Notes: generated from the sequence alone by a model not told the origin. 64,000 nt of DNA from Bacteroides intestinalis (GCF_003464595.1 NZ_QRZF01000008.1:62001-126000), one strand, 5' to 3'; shown: positions 1 to 9,831, counted from the stretch's first letter. A program made the numbers and translations.

Positions 1-1130
1 TATTTTCTGTTGGAGTGCACTGCAATATCTAAATAAGATGTATCGTATGTGTGATTTTTGCCATTCCAAGCCTGAAGTAACGGAGTTGTGGAAACAGACG
101 ATAATTTTTGGTTGGAAATATATTTTTCTATGGCATCTTTCACTTGTTTTCTTTTGGTGGCATCCTTTATCATATCATAAATAGGAAGGACTTTGTTTTG
201 AGTGATTTTCGTTAAAGTATAATTTTCTTCATTAAAGGACTTCAACCAGGTGTTAAGGTCGGCGGTTGTCGGCAGTGAAGGCAATAAGGTTGTATTTCCT
301 CCATAGAATTCGAAGATAAGTTGACCTCCTATGCTTTGTGCCACTTCCTCTTCCCATCCACCGACACTGCTTCCGGTAGAAAAGCCTTGCTGGGCCATTT
401 TTGTCAAAGCGCTGACTAAGGTGATTTTTACAATGTCGGTTGCCGATGTCGCTGTAGGTACTGCTGTTCGGTAAAGTCCTCTGAATCGTGCTCCTATGCA
501 GACATCTATTAAAAAGTGTGTGCCATATTTGTTTATGATATTTTCCGCTGTCAGACTGGTCACATCATTTTCAAACTCCTGAGTAAGATATCTGTATTTA
601 TATTTCTCTGAGATATAAAACGGTGATAAGTACCAGCGCTCCATTGTAAAGAGCTGTTCACTGGAGGCAAAAGAATATTGTGAAGAATGGTTGTAATCAG
701 ACTGGAATTCCTTATGCTTGAGAATGGTACCTACGGAGAGAGCGTTCTTGGAATTTACGTCTTCCAATATCAGGCTATTGCTAATGTTGGCAAGGAACGC
801 TGTTGCATTTTCTCCGGCGTAGTTTTGGGATTCGGTAGAAGTTGCCTTCATACAGGTGAAGTCATATATATCGCTGTCTGCCAATTTATCCAAATCTATT
901 ATAGGTGCTTTTATGGCCTCGGGGCTTAAGTAATCAGCGGTAACATCGTAGCCCGCACCAAGAATTTGTTTCATACTTGCCGGGTAGGTTTTGAAAATGA
1001 CTTCCTTGTCAGGAATAGCTTTGAGTTCATAGACATCAGAAGGAGTTTCATCTTCCGGGGTGAAATCAGAATCTGAGGAACATGCATATGAAATACATGC
1101 CAGAATGCCAAAATAGAATAGCTTTTTCAT
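1..1130 (-). CDS. MACPF-domain lipoprotein, 3' end outside window
   Basis: Reading the minus strand from ATG at 1130 gives about 376 codons with no stop up to the left edge, so the gene is cut by the window and not broken. The protein begins MKKLFYFGILACISYACSSD, a lipoprotein signal with a likely lipidated cysteine near residue 17. The motif NKYGTHFLIDVCIGARFRG fits the MACPF signature (aromatic-G-T/S-H-F/Y followed by glycines), and a later stretch has paired glycines (SSVGGWEEE, SIGGQL). MACPF proteins form membrane pores. In Bacteroidales several are secreted antimicrobial proteins (BSAP) that kill close relatives; others have no known target. A good promoter lies upstream. Family membership is well supported; the antibacterial role is inference. 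The C-terminal part, which would help to place it, is not in the window. Confidence 0.82.
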   Translation of the reverse strand, partial: MKKLFYFGILACISYACSSDSDFTPEDETPSDVYELKAIPDKEVIFKTYPASMKQILGAGYDVTADYLSPEAIKAPIIDLDKLADSDIYDFTCMKATSTESQNYAGENATAFLANISNSLILEDVNSKNALSVGTILKHKEFQSDYNHSSQYSFASSEQLFTMERWYLSPFYISEKYKYRYLTQEFENDVTSLTAENIINKYGTHFLIDVCIGARFRGLYRTAVPTATSATDIVKITLVSALTKMAQQGFSTGSSVGGWEEEVAQSIGGQLIFEFYGGNTTLLPSLPTTADLNTWLKSFNEENYTLTKITQNKVLPIYDMIKDATKRKQVKDAIEKYISNQKLSSVSTTPLLQAWNGKNHTYDTSYLDIAVHSNRK

Positions 1131-1169
1131 AAAATAATAGTTTTCTAGTAGTTACATTGTATTTGTAGG

Positions 1170-1199
1170 CAAAAGTAACAGAAGTATTTGAAGGAGCAA
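1170..1199 (-). promoter_or_regulatory. Promoter for MACPF gene
   Basis: On the minus strand TTG (1199-1197) is followed after 19 nt by TACTTTTG (1177-1170), a full match to the Bacteroides -33/-7 pattern. It lies about 40 nt before the ATG at 1130 and downstream of the stop of the preceding regulator gene, so the MACPF gene probably has its own transcript. Confidence 0.65.
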
Positions 1200-1254
1200 T
1201 GTGTACACGTCCTTTTTTAAAGAAAAAGTGTCTTGTTTTATATTATAGACGATT

Positions 1255-2862
1255 TTACATTACTGCACAAAGTTCCTCCACCTGCTTTTCAAAACTATTC
1301 CTCATCTTTGCCTTATTCTTCACTACGCTCCGATGATTGTAAATAGTTTGTGGTGAATAGAACAGGAGGGTGGCTATCTTAGAGCTATCTTTAATCCCCA
1401 TACGTATCAATGCAAATATCCGGAGCTCCGTATTCAATATCTCTCCTCTTTTAGGAATGATTTCTTCACCTTCTCGTAATAATGCATTAAATTCTTCTAT
1501 AAATTTGGGGTATAAGTTCAGAAATGCAGTATCGAAGTTTACAAAGAACTCTTTCGCATCGGTGTCTGATAGTTTAGTGGCATTGACTAACTTCAAGAGA
1601 TCATCCGTTTGTTTTGCTTTCACCTTGCGTTTTACCAAATCCTGGTATTTATTCAGTTTATCTATATAGGCAGCACACAAATCCATGAACAGGCTTACAT
1701 ATTCTTCACGCGTATGATTGGTCTCTACTAATGCTTTATTCAGATGCTGTAATTCCTGATTCATATCCGCCAGTATCTCTCTGCGTTTATGAAGTTGGTG
1801 CATTTGCCGGTAAATATAGATCAGGGAAATAACCAGTCCGATGGATAATATACTGATGCATATCAGTGACCATTGTAGCCGTTTACTTTTAATAAGGTTC
1901 TGTTCCTGATAAGACAGTACGATAGAAGGGAATTTCTTCGCTATCTCGAGCATACGGAGACGATTGTTATAAAACTGTGCGTCTTCCATGGAATAATTCA
2001 GGTAGCGGTTGGCACGCGATACTTCTCCACTTCTGTTTTTAAAGATATATAAGGCAAGTTCCTGCAGAGCCAGGTTTTCCTTAAGCGGGCATACCTGGTC
2101 CGAAATAGCAGCTTTGATCAGATAATGCTCATATTCGTCCCAATTCCCTAATTTAGAATGGACTAATGCCAAACCGTAAGTAACCATAGCATAAAGACGA
2201 ACATTTACGGGAACTCCTTCCAATGCTTTTTGGTAGTATTCTTTCGCTTCGGAATATCTTTGGTGACGATAGAGATTTTCTCCTTTCCAGTAGTTGTGTA
2301 ATGACGAACCGACGGGTAGCACACTGATTAGAGAATCCTGATAGAGCATCTCTTTTTCATAATAGCGGGGGGCATATACTTTATCATTGGAGTATTCGGC
2401 CCACATACTGTAAGCCCATTCACAGGCGACATAGTATTCTATCTTTGACGGAGCATCTAAAGTGCGTGAGTCTATTTGTGCCAGATTCTGAATGGATTCG
2501 CTGAAATAGCCTGAGGTGGAAAGAAGTACTGAACGGTGAATGATGCTCAGATTGCGATAAGTGGGATTTGAAAGCTGCATGGCCACTTGTTCTTCCCTGT
2601 CTACATAGAGCATGGCCGAATCGAAACGATATGTATAGTACTCTTCATAAATGGCATTGTATAATCGGAAACGTTCATTTTTATCCATTGCCGGATATAG
2701 CAAATGTTTTAGACTGTCAATCCGGGTTTCCTTTTGGAGCGAGTATTGGTTGCGCTGTTTTAAAGCTGATTCCAATTCATTGGATAAGTCCGTTTTATTC
2801 GCTGCACGAAAAGGTACAAGCATAAATAGTAGAAATAATCCCGATAACAAGTATCTTTTCAT
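1255..2862 (-). CDS. Membrane-spanning TPR/HTH regulator (DUF6377-like)
   Basis: This 535-residue protein has a signal peptide (about 1-21), a periplasmic helical region rich in TPR-like pairs (about 40-320), one membrane segment (about 331-352), a charged coiled coil (about 355-440) and a C-terminal LuxR-like helix-turn-helix (about 470-530, around SKIATLLFYSPQTIYNHRS). The layout matches the Bacteroides DUF6377-type family, thought to act as one-component transmembrane regulators. The sensor would be in the periplasm and the DNA-binding part in the cytoplasm. A -7-like TATCTTTG lies at 2899-2892 without a clear -33. It is divergent from the TonB receptor and alpha-galactosidase genes, which makes these plausible targets. 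The MACPF gene lies downstream in the same direction, 124 nt away. The ligand is unknown. Confidence 0.75.
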   Translation of the reverse strand: MKRYLLSGLFLLFMLVPFRAANKTDLSNELESALKQRNQYSLQKETRIDSLKHLLYPAMDKNERFRLYNAIYEEYYTYRFDSAMLYVDREEQVAMQLSNPTYRNLSIIHRSVLLSTSGYFSESIQNLAQIDSRTLDAPSKIEYYVACEWAYSMWAEYSNDKVYAPRYYEKEMLYQDSLISVLPVGSSLHNYWKGENLYRHQRYSEAKEYYQKALEGVPVNVRLYAMVTYGLALVHSKLGNWDEYEHYLIKAAISDQVCPLKENLALQELALYIFKNRSGEVSRANRYLNYSMEDAQFYNNRLRMLEIAKKFPSIVLSYQEQNLIKSKRLQWSLICISILSIGLVISLIYIYRQMHQLHKRREILADMNQELQHLNKALVETNHTREEYVSLFMDLCAAYIDKLNKYQDLVKRKVKAKQTDDLLKLVNATKLSDTDAKEFFVNFDTAFLNLYPKFIEEFNALLREGEEIIPKRGEILNTELRIFALIRMGIKDSSKIATLLFYSPQTIYNHRSVVKNKAKMRNSFEKQVEELCAVM

Positions 2863-3048
2863 AGGGTATATTCATTTAAAGTAGACAAATACAAAGATAT
2901 TAAAAGTTTTCAGCAAACGGATACATCTACCTGCTTTTATAAAATGGATACCTGTAATATGTTTATAATCAGCATGATAATGGCGTGCGTTACTTCACTT
3001 CAATCTACCTGACAACTACTTGTGGCAACAGTGCATAATAATACCTTC

Positions 3049-3056
3049 TAACTTTG
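3049..3056 (+). promoter_or_regulatory. Possible -7 element of TonB receptor gene
   Basis: TAACTTTG matches the Bacteroides -7 consensus, 77 nt before the ATG at 3133. The nearest TTG (3020-3022) is 26 nt away, longer than the usual 19-21, so the promoter may be weak or activator-dependent. The divergent regulator would be a candidate activator. Confidence 0.4.
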
Positions 3057-3132
3057 CCCTCGTTGAAAGATAAAGGATGTATTCCCGTCCGATCCTTTGG
3101 CAAAGAGTTTAATTTTAAATCCTATTAATATT

Positions 3133-5418
3133 ATGAAAGTAAGTCTCTTTTCTTATGTCGTATCGGCAGCTTTGTTATTCGCTACTACTGCGATAGCAAA
3201 TAATCCGGTGGAGAATGACACCATCAGTAGTAAGAAGACGGAAGGAAGTGAACGCAATGTGATGCTGAATGCTTTGGATGCTAACAAGCCTCGTGAAATC
3301 CAGATCGGACTTCCCAGTGAAGATGTGAATGTGTATGAGAACGGATTACCCGCCGTATATTCTTCGGCTGTGCACAAGTTGGCTACTCACTGGCGCAGCG
3401 ATGCCAGCCTGGGTGAAGTCGGATTAATGACACCGTCCGAATCTGCTATTGCTACCGGAAATATTGCTTATTCTGTAAATTCTTTCTCTAAATTAGGACA
3501 GAAGGAGTTTAAGGGAGTCTTGAATTATCATACCAATCACTTCGGATGGCAGAATGTGGACATGAATGTGTCCGGTGGCATCGGAGATCGTTGGTTGTAT
3601 ACGGCGAGTATTTATCAGAATTTCGATCCGGGTAGTTTCGCCCCTAAGTTTGAAAACTTCAGTGACCGCACCCAATTGTATCATGCCGGACTGACCCGCC
3701 TTTTCAATAACAATCGTGGAAAATTCTCCGTCATCTATAAATTCTCGAAAAGTAATGCACTCGGTTCGATGATTAATGCTGCTCCGTTCATTTATGTGGG
3801 AGATGGCAGCGTAAAAGAAATTCCGGGGTTCAAGTTGGGGACTTCTTCATATGCTCCCGAAGGCGGACGCTTTCAATATATGGACGTTATGGATGGAAAG
3901 ATGAAGAGCGGGCGCTTTGGTGACTTCACGGGGAATAGAGCGCATGAAGTAGCTATGCTGTTTGATTATACTTTCCGTAATAATCTGAATTGGACATTCA
4001 ATGCCAAGTTTATGAATGCTCCCGAAGCAAATTATGTAGATTTCGGCGGTAGTAATATCAGTGAAGCAACTGAGGAAGATGGCCTTTTTCTGGATGGTTC
4101 GAAAAATGCCTATACCGGATTGGTGGAAGGTAGACGTACCTGGTTGCACCTTGGAAAGGTGAAGAATGTATTGCTAACCTCTGAGTTGAAAAAGAAAGTC
4201 GGTAACCATGATGTACGTCTGGGGTTGAATGAATGGTTTTATCATATGGATTATCACTCTTCTTCTTTTCAATGGACGGGAACCGTCACCGAATATCCGC
4301 AGATACTGAACCGGGTGGAAGCTGACGGAAGTACCAGTAAATTCAGAGGGTTCAATGAACTGAGCCCGGAGTACACGAAAGGGACTGAGAACAAACTGGC
4401 TGCTTACTTTACGGACAACTGGCAGGTAAGTCCGAAATTCACAGTCTACTACGGGGCTCGCTTGGAATATTATCGTATGTCTGCCGACCAGATTCCTTAC
4501 AGCCGTTATTCTGGTTTCCATATTGGTGATACCCATGAATATACGGACAATGAAGGGAATGTGCTTTCTACTGAAAAGATACAGCCGCATAAAGTGGTAA
4601 AAGATAAGTTGAATTATGCTGCAACGGCACAATTTACTTACAAACTGACCAGGAACTTCGGGCTTACTGCCGATGGAACTATTGCTACCCGTTTCCCGCG
4701 CATTAATGAATATGCAGGAACCGGCCCAACTGAGGAACAGTATAAGCGTGTGACCATCCCTTTGTTGCGTGGTGGATTATTCTATCAGAATGACTGGATA
4801 AACCTGACTTCTATGATTACCTATATCTCCAAGTCGAATAACATAGACCAGCAGAATGTAACCAAGCCGGGAACAACGCAATCCAAGACCACTTTGCTGA
4901 TTTACGATATCAAGACATTGGGCTGGACTACTTCTGCTGAAATCAATCCTTTTAAAGGTTTTCATCTGCATGCTCTGTTCACTTACCAGAAGCCCACTTA
5001 TAATAACTACTTCATTAAATCTCCATTTGAAGGAGTGCCCGATCTGAATGCCAACGGTAATATTGTGAAGGAAATTCCCCAAGTATTGGCTGAAATAGAT
5101 CCCAGTTATAACATAACGCCCGATTTACGTCTGTGGCTTAGCTTCCGTTACTTTGGTAAGACATATGCCAATCTGACCAATGCCCTCTATTTCAATGGTC
5201 GCTGGGAAACTTTCGGCGGCATCAACTGGAAAGTGAACAAACATCTCTCACTCGGTGCAACGGTAGTGAACTTCCTGAATCAGAAAGGTGCCAGCGGCAC
5301 GATTAATGGTGCCGAACTGTTGGGTAAGGAAGAAGCAGGCAAGTTTAAAGACCATTATATGAGTGGCAACTATTTGCGTCCGTTTACGCTGGAATTCAGT
5401 GCAAGTCTTTCATTCTAA
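3133..5418 (+). CDS. TonB-dependent outer membrane receptor
   Basis: The ATG at 3133 gives a clean signal peptide (MKVSLFSYVVSAALLFATTA), so the upstream TTG extension at 3097 is not used. The mature protein of about 740 residues has an N-terminal plug-like region (around ERNVMLNALDANKPREIQIG) followed by a long beta-barrel with alternating aromatic strands, ending in ...EFSASLSF with a terminal phenylalanine, typical of outer membrane barrels. There is no carboxypeptidase-like N-terminal domain and no SusD gene beside it, so it is an ordinary TonB receptor and not a SusC. The GH36 gene follows after 41 nt, probably in the same transcript, which suggests uptake of alpha-galactosides; the substrate is inferred from this context only. 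Confidence 0.85.
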   Translation: MKVSLFSYVVSAALLFATTAIANNPVENDTISSKKTEGSERNVMLNALDANKPREIQIGLPSEDVNVYENGLPAVYSSAVHKLATHWRSDASLGEVGLMTPSESAIATGNIAYSVNSFSKLGQKEFKGVLNYHTNHFGWQNVDMNVSGGIGDRWLYTASIYQNFDPGSFAPKFENFSDRTQLYHAGLTRLFNNNRGKFSVIYKFSKSNALGSMINAAPFIYVGDGSVKEIPGFKLGTSSYAPEGGRFQYMDVMDGKMKSGRFGDFTGNRAHEVAMLFDYTFRNNLNWTFNAKFMNAPEANYVDFGGSNISEATEEDGLFLDGSKNAYTGLVEGRRTWLHLGKVKNVLLTSELKKKVGNHDVRLGLNEWFYHMDYHSSSFQWTGTVTEYPQILNRVEADGSTSKFRGFNELSPEYTKGTENKLAAYFTDNWQVSPKFTVYYGARLEYYRMSADQIPYSRYSGFHIGDTHEYTDNEGNVLSTEKIQPHKVVKDKLNYAATAQFTYKLTRNFGLTADGTIATRFPRINEYAGTGPTEEQYKRVTIPLLRGGLFYQNDWINLTSMITYISKSNNIDQQNVTKPGTTQSKTTLLIYDIKTLGWTTSAEINPFKGFHLHALFTYQKPTYNNYFIKSPFEGVPDLNANGNIVKEIPQVLAEIDPSYNITPDLRLWLSFRYFGKTYANLTNALYFNGRWETFGGINWKVNKHLSLGATVVNFLNQKGASGTINGAELLGKEEAGKFKDHYMSGNYLRPFTLEFSASLSF

Positions 5419-5459
5419 TTTTAATTAATATATTTTTGTAACTAAATTGATTGTATACC

Positions 5460-7649
5460 ATGAAAAATTTACTTGTAACCCTTTTTGCATGCGCTACTTT
5501 ATCGTATACTCATGCAGCGGAAAACAAAACGATCCGCATTTCTACGGACAACACTGACCTGGTGCTTCAGGTAGGCGATAATGGTCGTCTGTACCAAACT
5601 TATTTAGGTGAGAAACTACTGCATGAACAGGATTTGAATAATTTCAGCTGGAGTATCCATGCAGGTGCCGATGGTAGTGTAAGCCGGCGTGGTTGGGAAG
5701 TATATAGTGGTTCGGGTAATGAAGATTACTTTGAACCGGCCATTGCTATCACTCATAACGACGGCAATCCGTCCACTATCCTGTATTATGTTTCTTCTTC
5801 CTCTAAGGCGGTTGACGGCGGTACGGAGACTGTGATCAATCTGCGTGACGACAAGTATCCGGTAGATGTCACTCTGCATTATGTGGCTTATCCGAAGGAA
5901 AACGTTATCAAGACCTGGAGCGAAATCATACATCAGGAGAAGAAACCTGTAATGCTTTCGACCTATGCCTCTACCATGCTTTATTTCAATAATTCAGCTT
6001 ATTACCTGACTGAGTTCAGCAGTGACTGGGCAAAGGAAGCACAAATGAGCAACCAACAGCTACAGTTCGGTAAGAAAGTGATCGATACGAAGTTGGGGAG
6101 TCGTGCCGCCATGCATACGCATCCTTTCTTTGAAGTGGGGCTGGATCAGCCGGTCAGCGAAAATCAGGGAAGTGTATTGATGGGTACATTGGGCTGGACC
6201 GGTAATTTCCGTTTCACTTTTGAGGTAGACAATGTAGGAAACCTTCGCGTAATCCCTGGCATCAATCCTTATGCTTCGAACTATGAGTTGAAACCGAATG
6301 AAGTGTTTACTACCCCTGAATTTATCTTCACTTTAAGCAATGACGGTGCTGGGAAAGGTAGCCGGAATCTCCATGAGTGGGCACGTAACTATAGTTTGAA
6401 AGATGGTAAAGGCAGTCGTCTGACTCTTCTGAATAACTGGGAAAATACAGGCTTTAACTTTAACCAGGAGATACTGGCTGAATTAATGAAGGAAGCCAAA
6501 CATCTGGGTGTAGATATGTTCTTATTGGACGACGGGTGGTTTGCGAACAAATATCCCCGTAAAAATGATCATGCAGGTTTGGGAGACTGGGATGTGAATC
6601 ATAATAAACTGCCCGGTGGTATCCCCGCTCTGGTGAAAGCTGCCAAAGATGCAGATGTGAAGTTCGGTATCTGGATTGAGCCTGAAATGGTGAATCCTAA
6701 GAGTGAACTCTTCGAGAAACATCCGGATTGGGCGATCATGCTGCCTAATCGTGATACGTATTATTATCGTAACCAGTTGGTGCTTGACCTTAGCAATCCG
6801 AAAGTGCAGGATTATGTATACGGTGTTGTAGAGAATATAATGAAAGAGAATCCCGAAGTTGCTTTCTTCAAATGGGATTGCAACAGTCCTATCACCAATA
6901 TCTATTCTCCGTATCTGAAGAATAAACAGGGGCAGTTGTATATTGACCATGTCCGCGGTATCTATAATGTCCTGAAACGTGTGAAGGAGAATTATCCTGA
7001 TGTCCCGATGATGCTTTGTTCCGGTGGTGGTGCCCGTTGCGATTATGAAGCACTGAAATACTTTACCGAGTTTTGGTGCAGCGATAATACGGATCCCGTA
7101 GAACGTATTTATATCCAGTGGGGCTTCTCCCAATTCTTCCCGGCAAAAGCTATGGATGCTCATGTGACCAGTTGGAACAAGGCGACTTCCGTGAAATTCC
7201 GTACCGATGTGGCTTCCATGTGCAAGCTTGGTTTCGATATTGGCTTAAAAGAACTTACTGCTGACGAACTGACTTATTGCCAGACAGCCGTTGCCAATTG
7301 GAAACGCCTGCAGAATGCTATTATGGATGGTGATCAGTATCGTTTAGTTTCTCCTTATGAGGGAAATCATATGGCATTGAACTATGTGAGTAAGGATACC
7401 AACAAAGCTGTACTGTTTGCTTACGATATCCATCCCCGCTTTCAGGAGAAACTGATGGCAGTGAAATTACAAGGTCTGGATCCGAATAAACAGTATAAAA
7501 TAGAAGAAATCAATCTGATGCCTTCTGTTACTTCAAAGTTAGGGTCTAACGGAAAAGTTTTTTCCGGTGATTATCTGATGAAAGTCGGTTTGAATGTATT
7601 CGGTTTGGCTACGACTCAGAGCCATGTGATTGAGCTTACTGCTCAATAA
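5460..7649 (+). CDS. GH36 alpha-galactosidase, exported
   Basis: The protein of about 729 residues hydrolyses terminal alpha-galactosyl residues, as in melibiose or raffinose-type sugars. The start is ATG 5460, which gives a signal peptide (MKNLLVTLFACATLSYTHAA); the in-frame TTG at 5451 is not needed. The N-terminal beta-sandwich is followed by a TIM barrel with DDGWF (near residue 360), the nucleophile Asp473 in FFKWDCN, and the acid/base Asp542 in WCSDNTDP, all standard for GH36. Length is normal for the family. It follows the TonB receptor and is closed by a hairpin terminator at 7685. Export to the periplasm or outer membrane fits degradation linked to uptake. GH36 assignment is strong; the natural substrate is not known. 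Confidence 0.92.
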   Translation: MKNLLVTLFACATLSYTHAAENKTIRISTDNTDLVLQVGDNGRLYQTYLGEKLLHEQDLNNFSWSIHAGADGSVSRRGWEVYSGSGNEDYFEPAIAITHNDGNPSTILYYVSSSSKAVDGGTETVINLRDDKYPVDVTLHYVAYPKENVIKTWSEIIHQEKKPVMLSTYASTMLYFNNSAYYLTEFSSDWAKEAQMSNQQLQFGKKVIDTKLGSRAAMHTHPFFEVGLDQPVSENQGSVLMGTLGWTGNFRFTFEVDNVGNLRVIPGINPYASNYELKPNEVFTTPEFIFTLSNDGAGKGSRNLHEWARNYSLKDGKGSRLTLLNNWENTGFNFNQEILAELMKEAKHLGVDMFLLDDGWFANKYPRKNDHAGLGDWDVNHNKLPGGIPALVKAAKDADVKFGIWIEPEMVNPKSELFEKHPDWAIMLPNRDTYYYRNQLVLDLSNPKVQDYVYGVVENIMKENPEVAFFKWDCNSPITNIYSPYLKNKQGQLYIDHVRGIYNVLKRVKENYPDVPMMLCSGGGARCDYEALKYFTEFWCSDNTDPVERIYIQWGFSQFFPAKAMDAHVTSWNKATSVKFRTDVASMCKLGFDIGLKELTADELTYCQTAVANWKRLQNAIMDGDQYRLVSPYEGNHMALNYVSKDTNKAVLFAYDIHPRFQEKLMAVKLQGLDPNKQYKIEEINLMPSVTSKLGSNGKVFSGDYLMKVGLNVFGLATTQSHVIELTAQ

Positions 7650-7684
7650 GTAGATTGCCGATAAAGATATTTTTATAATAAGTG

Positions 7685-7713
7685 CGCCCACTAAAGCTTT
7701 ATTTTAGTGGGCG
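7685..7713 (+). terminator. Hairpin terminator after alpha-galactosidase gene
   Basis: An 11-bp perfect stem, CGCCCACTAAA (7685-7695) and TTTAGTGGGCG (7703-7713), encloses a 7-nt loop. A T-rich stretch follows at 7714-7724. It begins 35 nt after the GH36 stop codon. Confidence 0.8.
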
Positions 7714-8007
7714 TATCTGTTTTTATGTACCTTCATATCATCAAAAAAAGTATGAAATCGTAAAATTAAGGATGTCCTTTAATCTTTAATCTTCTAAATA
7801 TCAGTGCTATAAATTATTTATTTTAGTTTATTGATTTTAGAATTCAGATTCCTCCATTTCCCATTATTTTTGTTCTCGTCCATTGAGCTTATACAAATGA
7901 ATCATATAAAGAGGATGAAATAGTCCGATTTAATAACCTGAACGGTTACAGGAATGTGCCTGACTGCACAAAGATCTTGCTTCCGTTATTAAAAAATAAT
8001 TAAGATT
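7714..8007 (+). other. AT-rich gap and leader of vgrG-like gene
   Basis: No convincing gene was seen. TATTTTTG at 7865-7872 resembles a -7 element but has no -33 partner at normal spacing. If used, it would give a leader of about 130 nt. Within this leader there is a small hairpin, TGTGC(CTGACT)GCACA, around 7955-7970. An AT-rich stretch at about 7779-7796 (ctttaatctttaatcttc) resembles the low-complexity sequence before the PAAR gene at 9805-9831. Confidence 0.4.
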
Positions 8008-9783
8008 ATGAGTGAATCGCCTTCTGTAAACAAAGACCGCGTACTGACCTGTTCCGTTTATTGTAACGGAAACAAACTGGGAAATGAGTACACCTTGGTT
8101 GCTGCTACGGTGCATTTGGAACTGAACCGCATCGGTAAAGCAACATTGAAATTTAATGCCGGAAATATGAATAAGCAGACCTTCGACGAGAGTGATGCCG
8201 ACCTTTTCAAGCCGGGTAATGCTATCCGTCTGGAAGCAGGCGATATTGACAAGGAAGATATACTGTTCGATGGTATGATTATCGGGTTACGCATCATTAC
8301 TGATAAAGATTTTCATTCCTATATGTTAGTGGAGTGCCGTGACCATGCCTATTCCGCCACGCAAGGACGTAAGAATCGCATCTTTGAAAAGAAGAAGGAC
8401 TGTGACATCATTAAAGAAGTATTGTCAGCTTACGGTAGTGTGGAAGTAGACTCCACACCCTATCAGTACCCCACGCTGGTACAGTATTATTGTTCCGATT
8501 GGGATTTTGCCCTTTCGCGTGCCGATGCCAATGGCCTGTTTATCTTTACTGATGGTAGTAAGATTAAGGTGAAGAAGCCCGATGTGAGTGCGTCGCCTGT
8601 ACTGACTGTAACTTATGGTGTCGACTTGACTACTTTTGACCTTGAACTGTCCGCTGATGACCAGTTTACGCAATATGAAGCGATGTCTTGGGATCCCGCC
8701 ACACAGAAAGCTGTGAAAGTGTCCGCTAGTTCCCCCTCGCTCAATAAGCAAGGGGACTTGCAGCCAAAGAACATTGCCACAGGCGATAGCTTTTTGTTGC
8801 AAACTGATGCTCCTACAGACGAGAAAGCGTTGAAGCAATGGGCGGATGGCATGGCATTGAAAGCTGGATTGGCACGTTATCAAGGATCATGCAGCTTTTA
8901 CGGTTCCGCCAAGGTGGTGCCCGGCTGCATCATCGAACTGAAAGGCTTGGGCAAACGATTCAACGGCAATCTGTTTGTCGGCTCAGTGACGCATATCATA
9001 GAGAACAATGAATGGACGACCGAAGCGGGTGCAGGCGTTTCATCCCTGAACATTACTGATGAAACGGATGTGGTATCGCCTTCCGCTTCCGGTTTTTTGC
9101 CCGGTTTGCAGGGACTTCATGCGGCAGTGGTAAGGAAACTGGACGGTGATCCGCTGAAAGAATACCGTATTCAGATAGAATTGCCATGGATGGATGGAAA
9201 GAACAAGCTGCTTTGGGCAAGGCTCTCCACCATGTACGCCACAAATGCATCAGGTAACTTCTTCCTGCCCGAACCGGATGATGAAGTGGTGGTAGGCTTT
9301 ATGAATGAAGACCCCGGGCATCCCGTAATATTGGGTGGAATATATGGTGCGAAGCACAAACCGCCCTACGAATACGAGGCCAAGAATAATATGAAAGCCA
9401 TCGTTACTCGTGAGAAGATGCGGATAGAATTCGATGAAGAAAAGAGGGTGATAACGGTCTCCACTCCTGGAAAAAATACGGTGGTAATCAGTGACGATGA
9501 CAAGCATATTAAACTGACGGATCAGAACAGAAACGAGATTGTGATGAACAGCAACGGCATTTCCCTTTCGTCTGCAAAAGATATCACACTGAAAGCGAAA
9601 GGTGCTATTACAATGGATGCCACTTCGAAAATCAGCGGCATCGCCAAGCAGGATGTCAGTTTGGAAGGATTGAATGTGAAAGTGCAGGCTAAAGTGAGCG
9701 CAACCGTTAAGGGTAACGCCACAGCGGAACTCTCAGCTTCGGGCCAAACTACCGTCAAAGGTGCAATGGTTATGATAAACTAA
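8008..9783 (+). CDS. VgrG-like spike protein of a contractile injection system
   Basis: This 591-residue protein matches the VgrG plan. There is a gp27-like hub (about 1-340, with an ECRDHAYSATQGRKN stretch and YYCSDWDFALSRADANGLF). An OB-fold/phage baseplate V region follows (about 365-460, LPWMDGKNKLLWARLST and PEPDDEVVVGFMNEDPGHPVILGG). A repetitive gp5-like beta-helix needle completes it (about 490-591, alternating SATVKGNATAELS motifs). It lacks a C-terminal toxin domain. VgrG trimers form the spike of type VI secretion and related extracellular injection systems. A PAAR gene follows after 48 nt, but no sheath, tube, baseplate or ClpV gene is in the window, so the pair looks orphan and would have to work with a system elsewhere. 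Whether that is type VI secretion or another contractile system cannot be settled here. Confidence 0.87.
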   Translation: MSESPSVNKDRVLTCSVYCNGNKLGNEYTLVAATVHLELNRIGKATLKFNAGNMNKQTFDESDADLFKPGNAIRLEAGDIDKEDILFDGMIIGLRIITDKDFHSYMLVECRDHAYSATQGRKNRIFEKKKDCDIIKEVLSAYGSVEVDSTPYQYPTLVQYYCSDWDFALSRADANGLFIFTDGSKIKVKKPDVSASPVLTVTYGVDLTTFDLELSADDQFTQYEAMSWDPATQKAVKVSASSPSLNKQGDLQPKNIATGDSFLLQTDAPTDEKALKQWADGMALKAGLARYQGSCSFYGSAKVVPGCIIELKGLGKRFNGNLFVGSVTHIIENNEWTTEAGAGVSSLNITDETDVVSPSASGFLPGLQGLHAAVVRKLDGDPLKEYRIQIELPWMDGKNKLLWARLSTMYATNASGNFFLPEPDDEVVVGFMNEDPGHPVILGGIYGAKHKPPYEYEAKNNMKAIVTREKMRIEFDEEKRVITVSTPGKNTVVISDDDKHIKLTDQNRNEIVMNSNGISLSSAKDITLKAKGAITMDATSKISGIAKQDVSLEGLNVKVQAKVSATVKGNATAELSASGQTTVKGAMVMIN

Positions 9784-9831
9784 TTGACAATGAGGAAATG
9801 AAATTTTAATCTTTAACTTTTAATTAAAACT

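Noticed and set aside
687..929. 80-codon plus-strand frame in the MACPF gene
   Set aside because: It is antisense to a well-supported MACPF coding frame that runs from 1130 to the left edge.
6522..7163. 213-codon open frame opposite the GH36 gene
   Set aside because: Antisense to conserved catalytic motifs; the protein is rich in Ile/His/Arg without pattern, as expected for a shadow frame.
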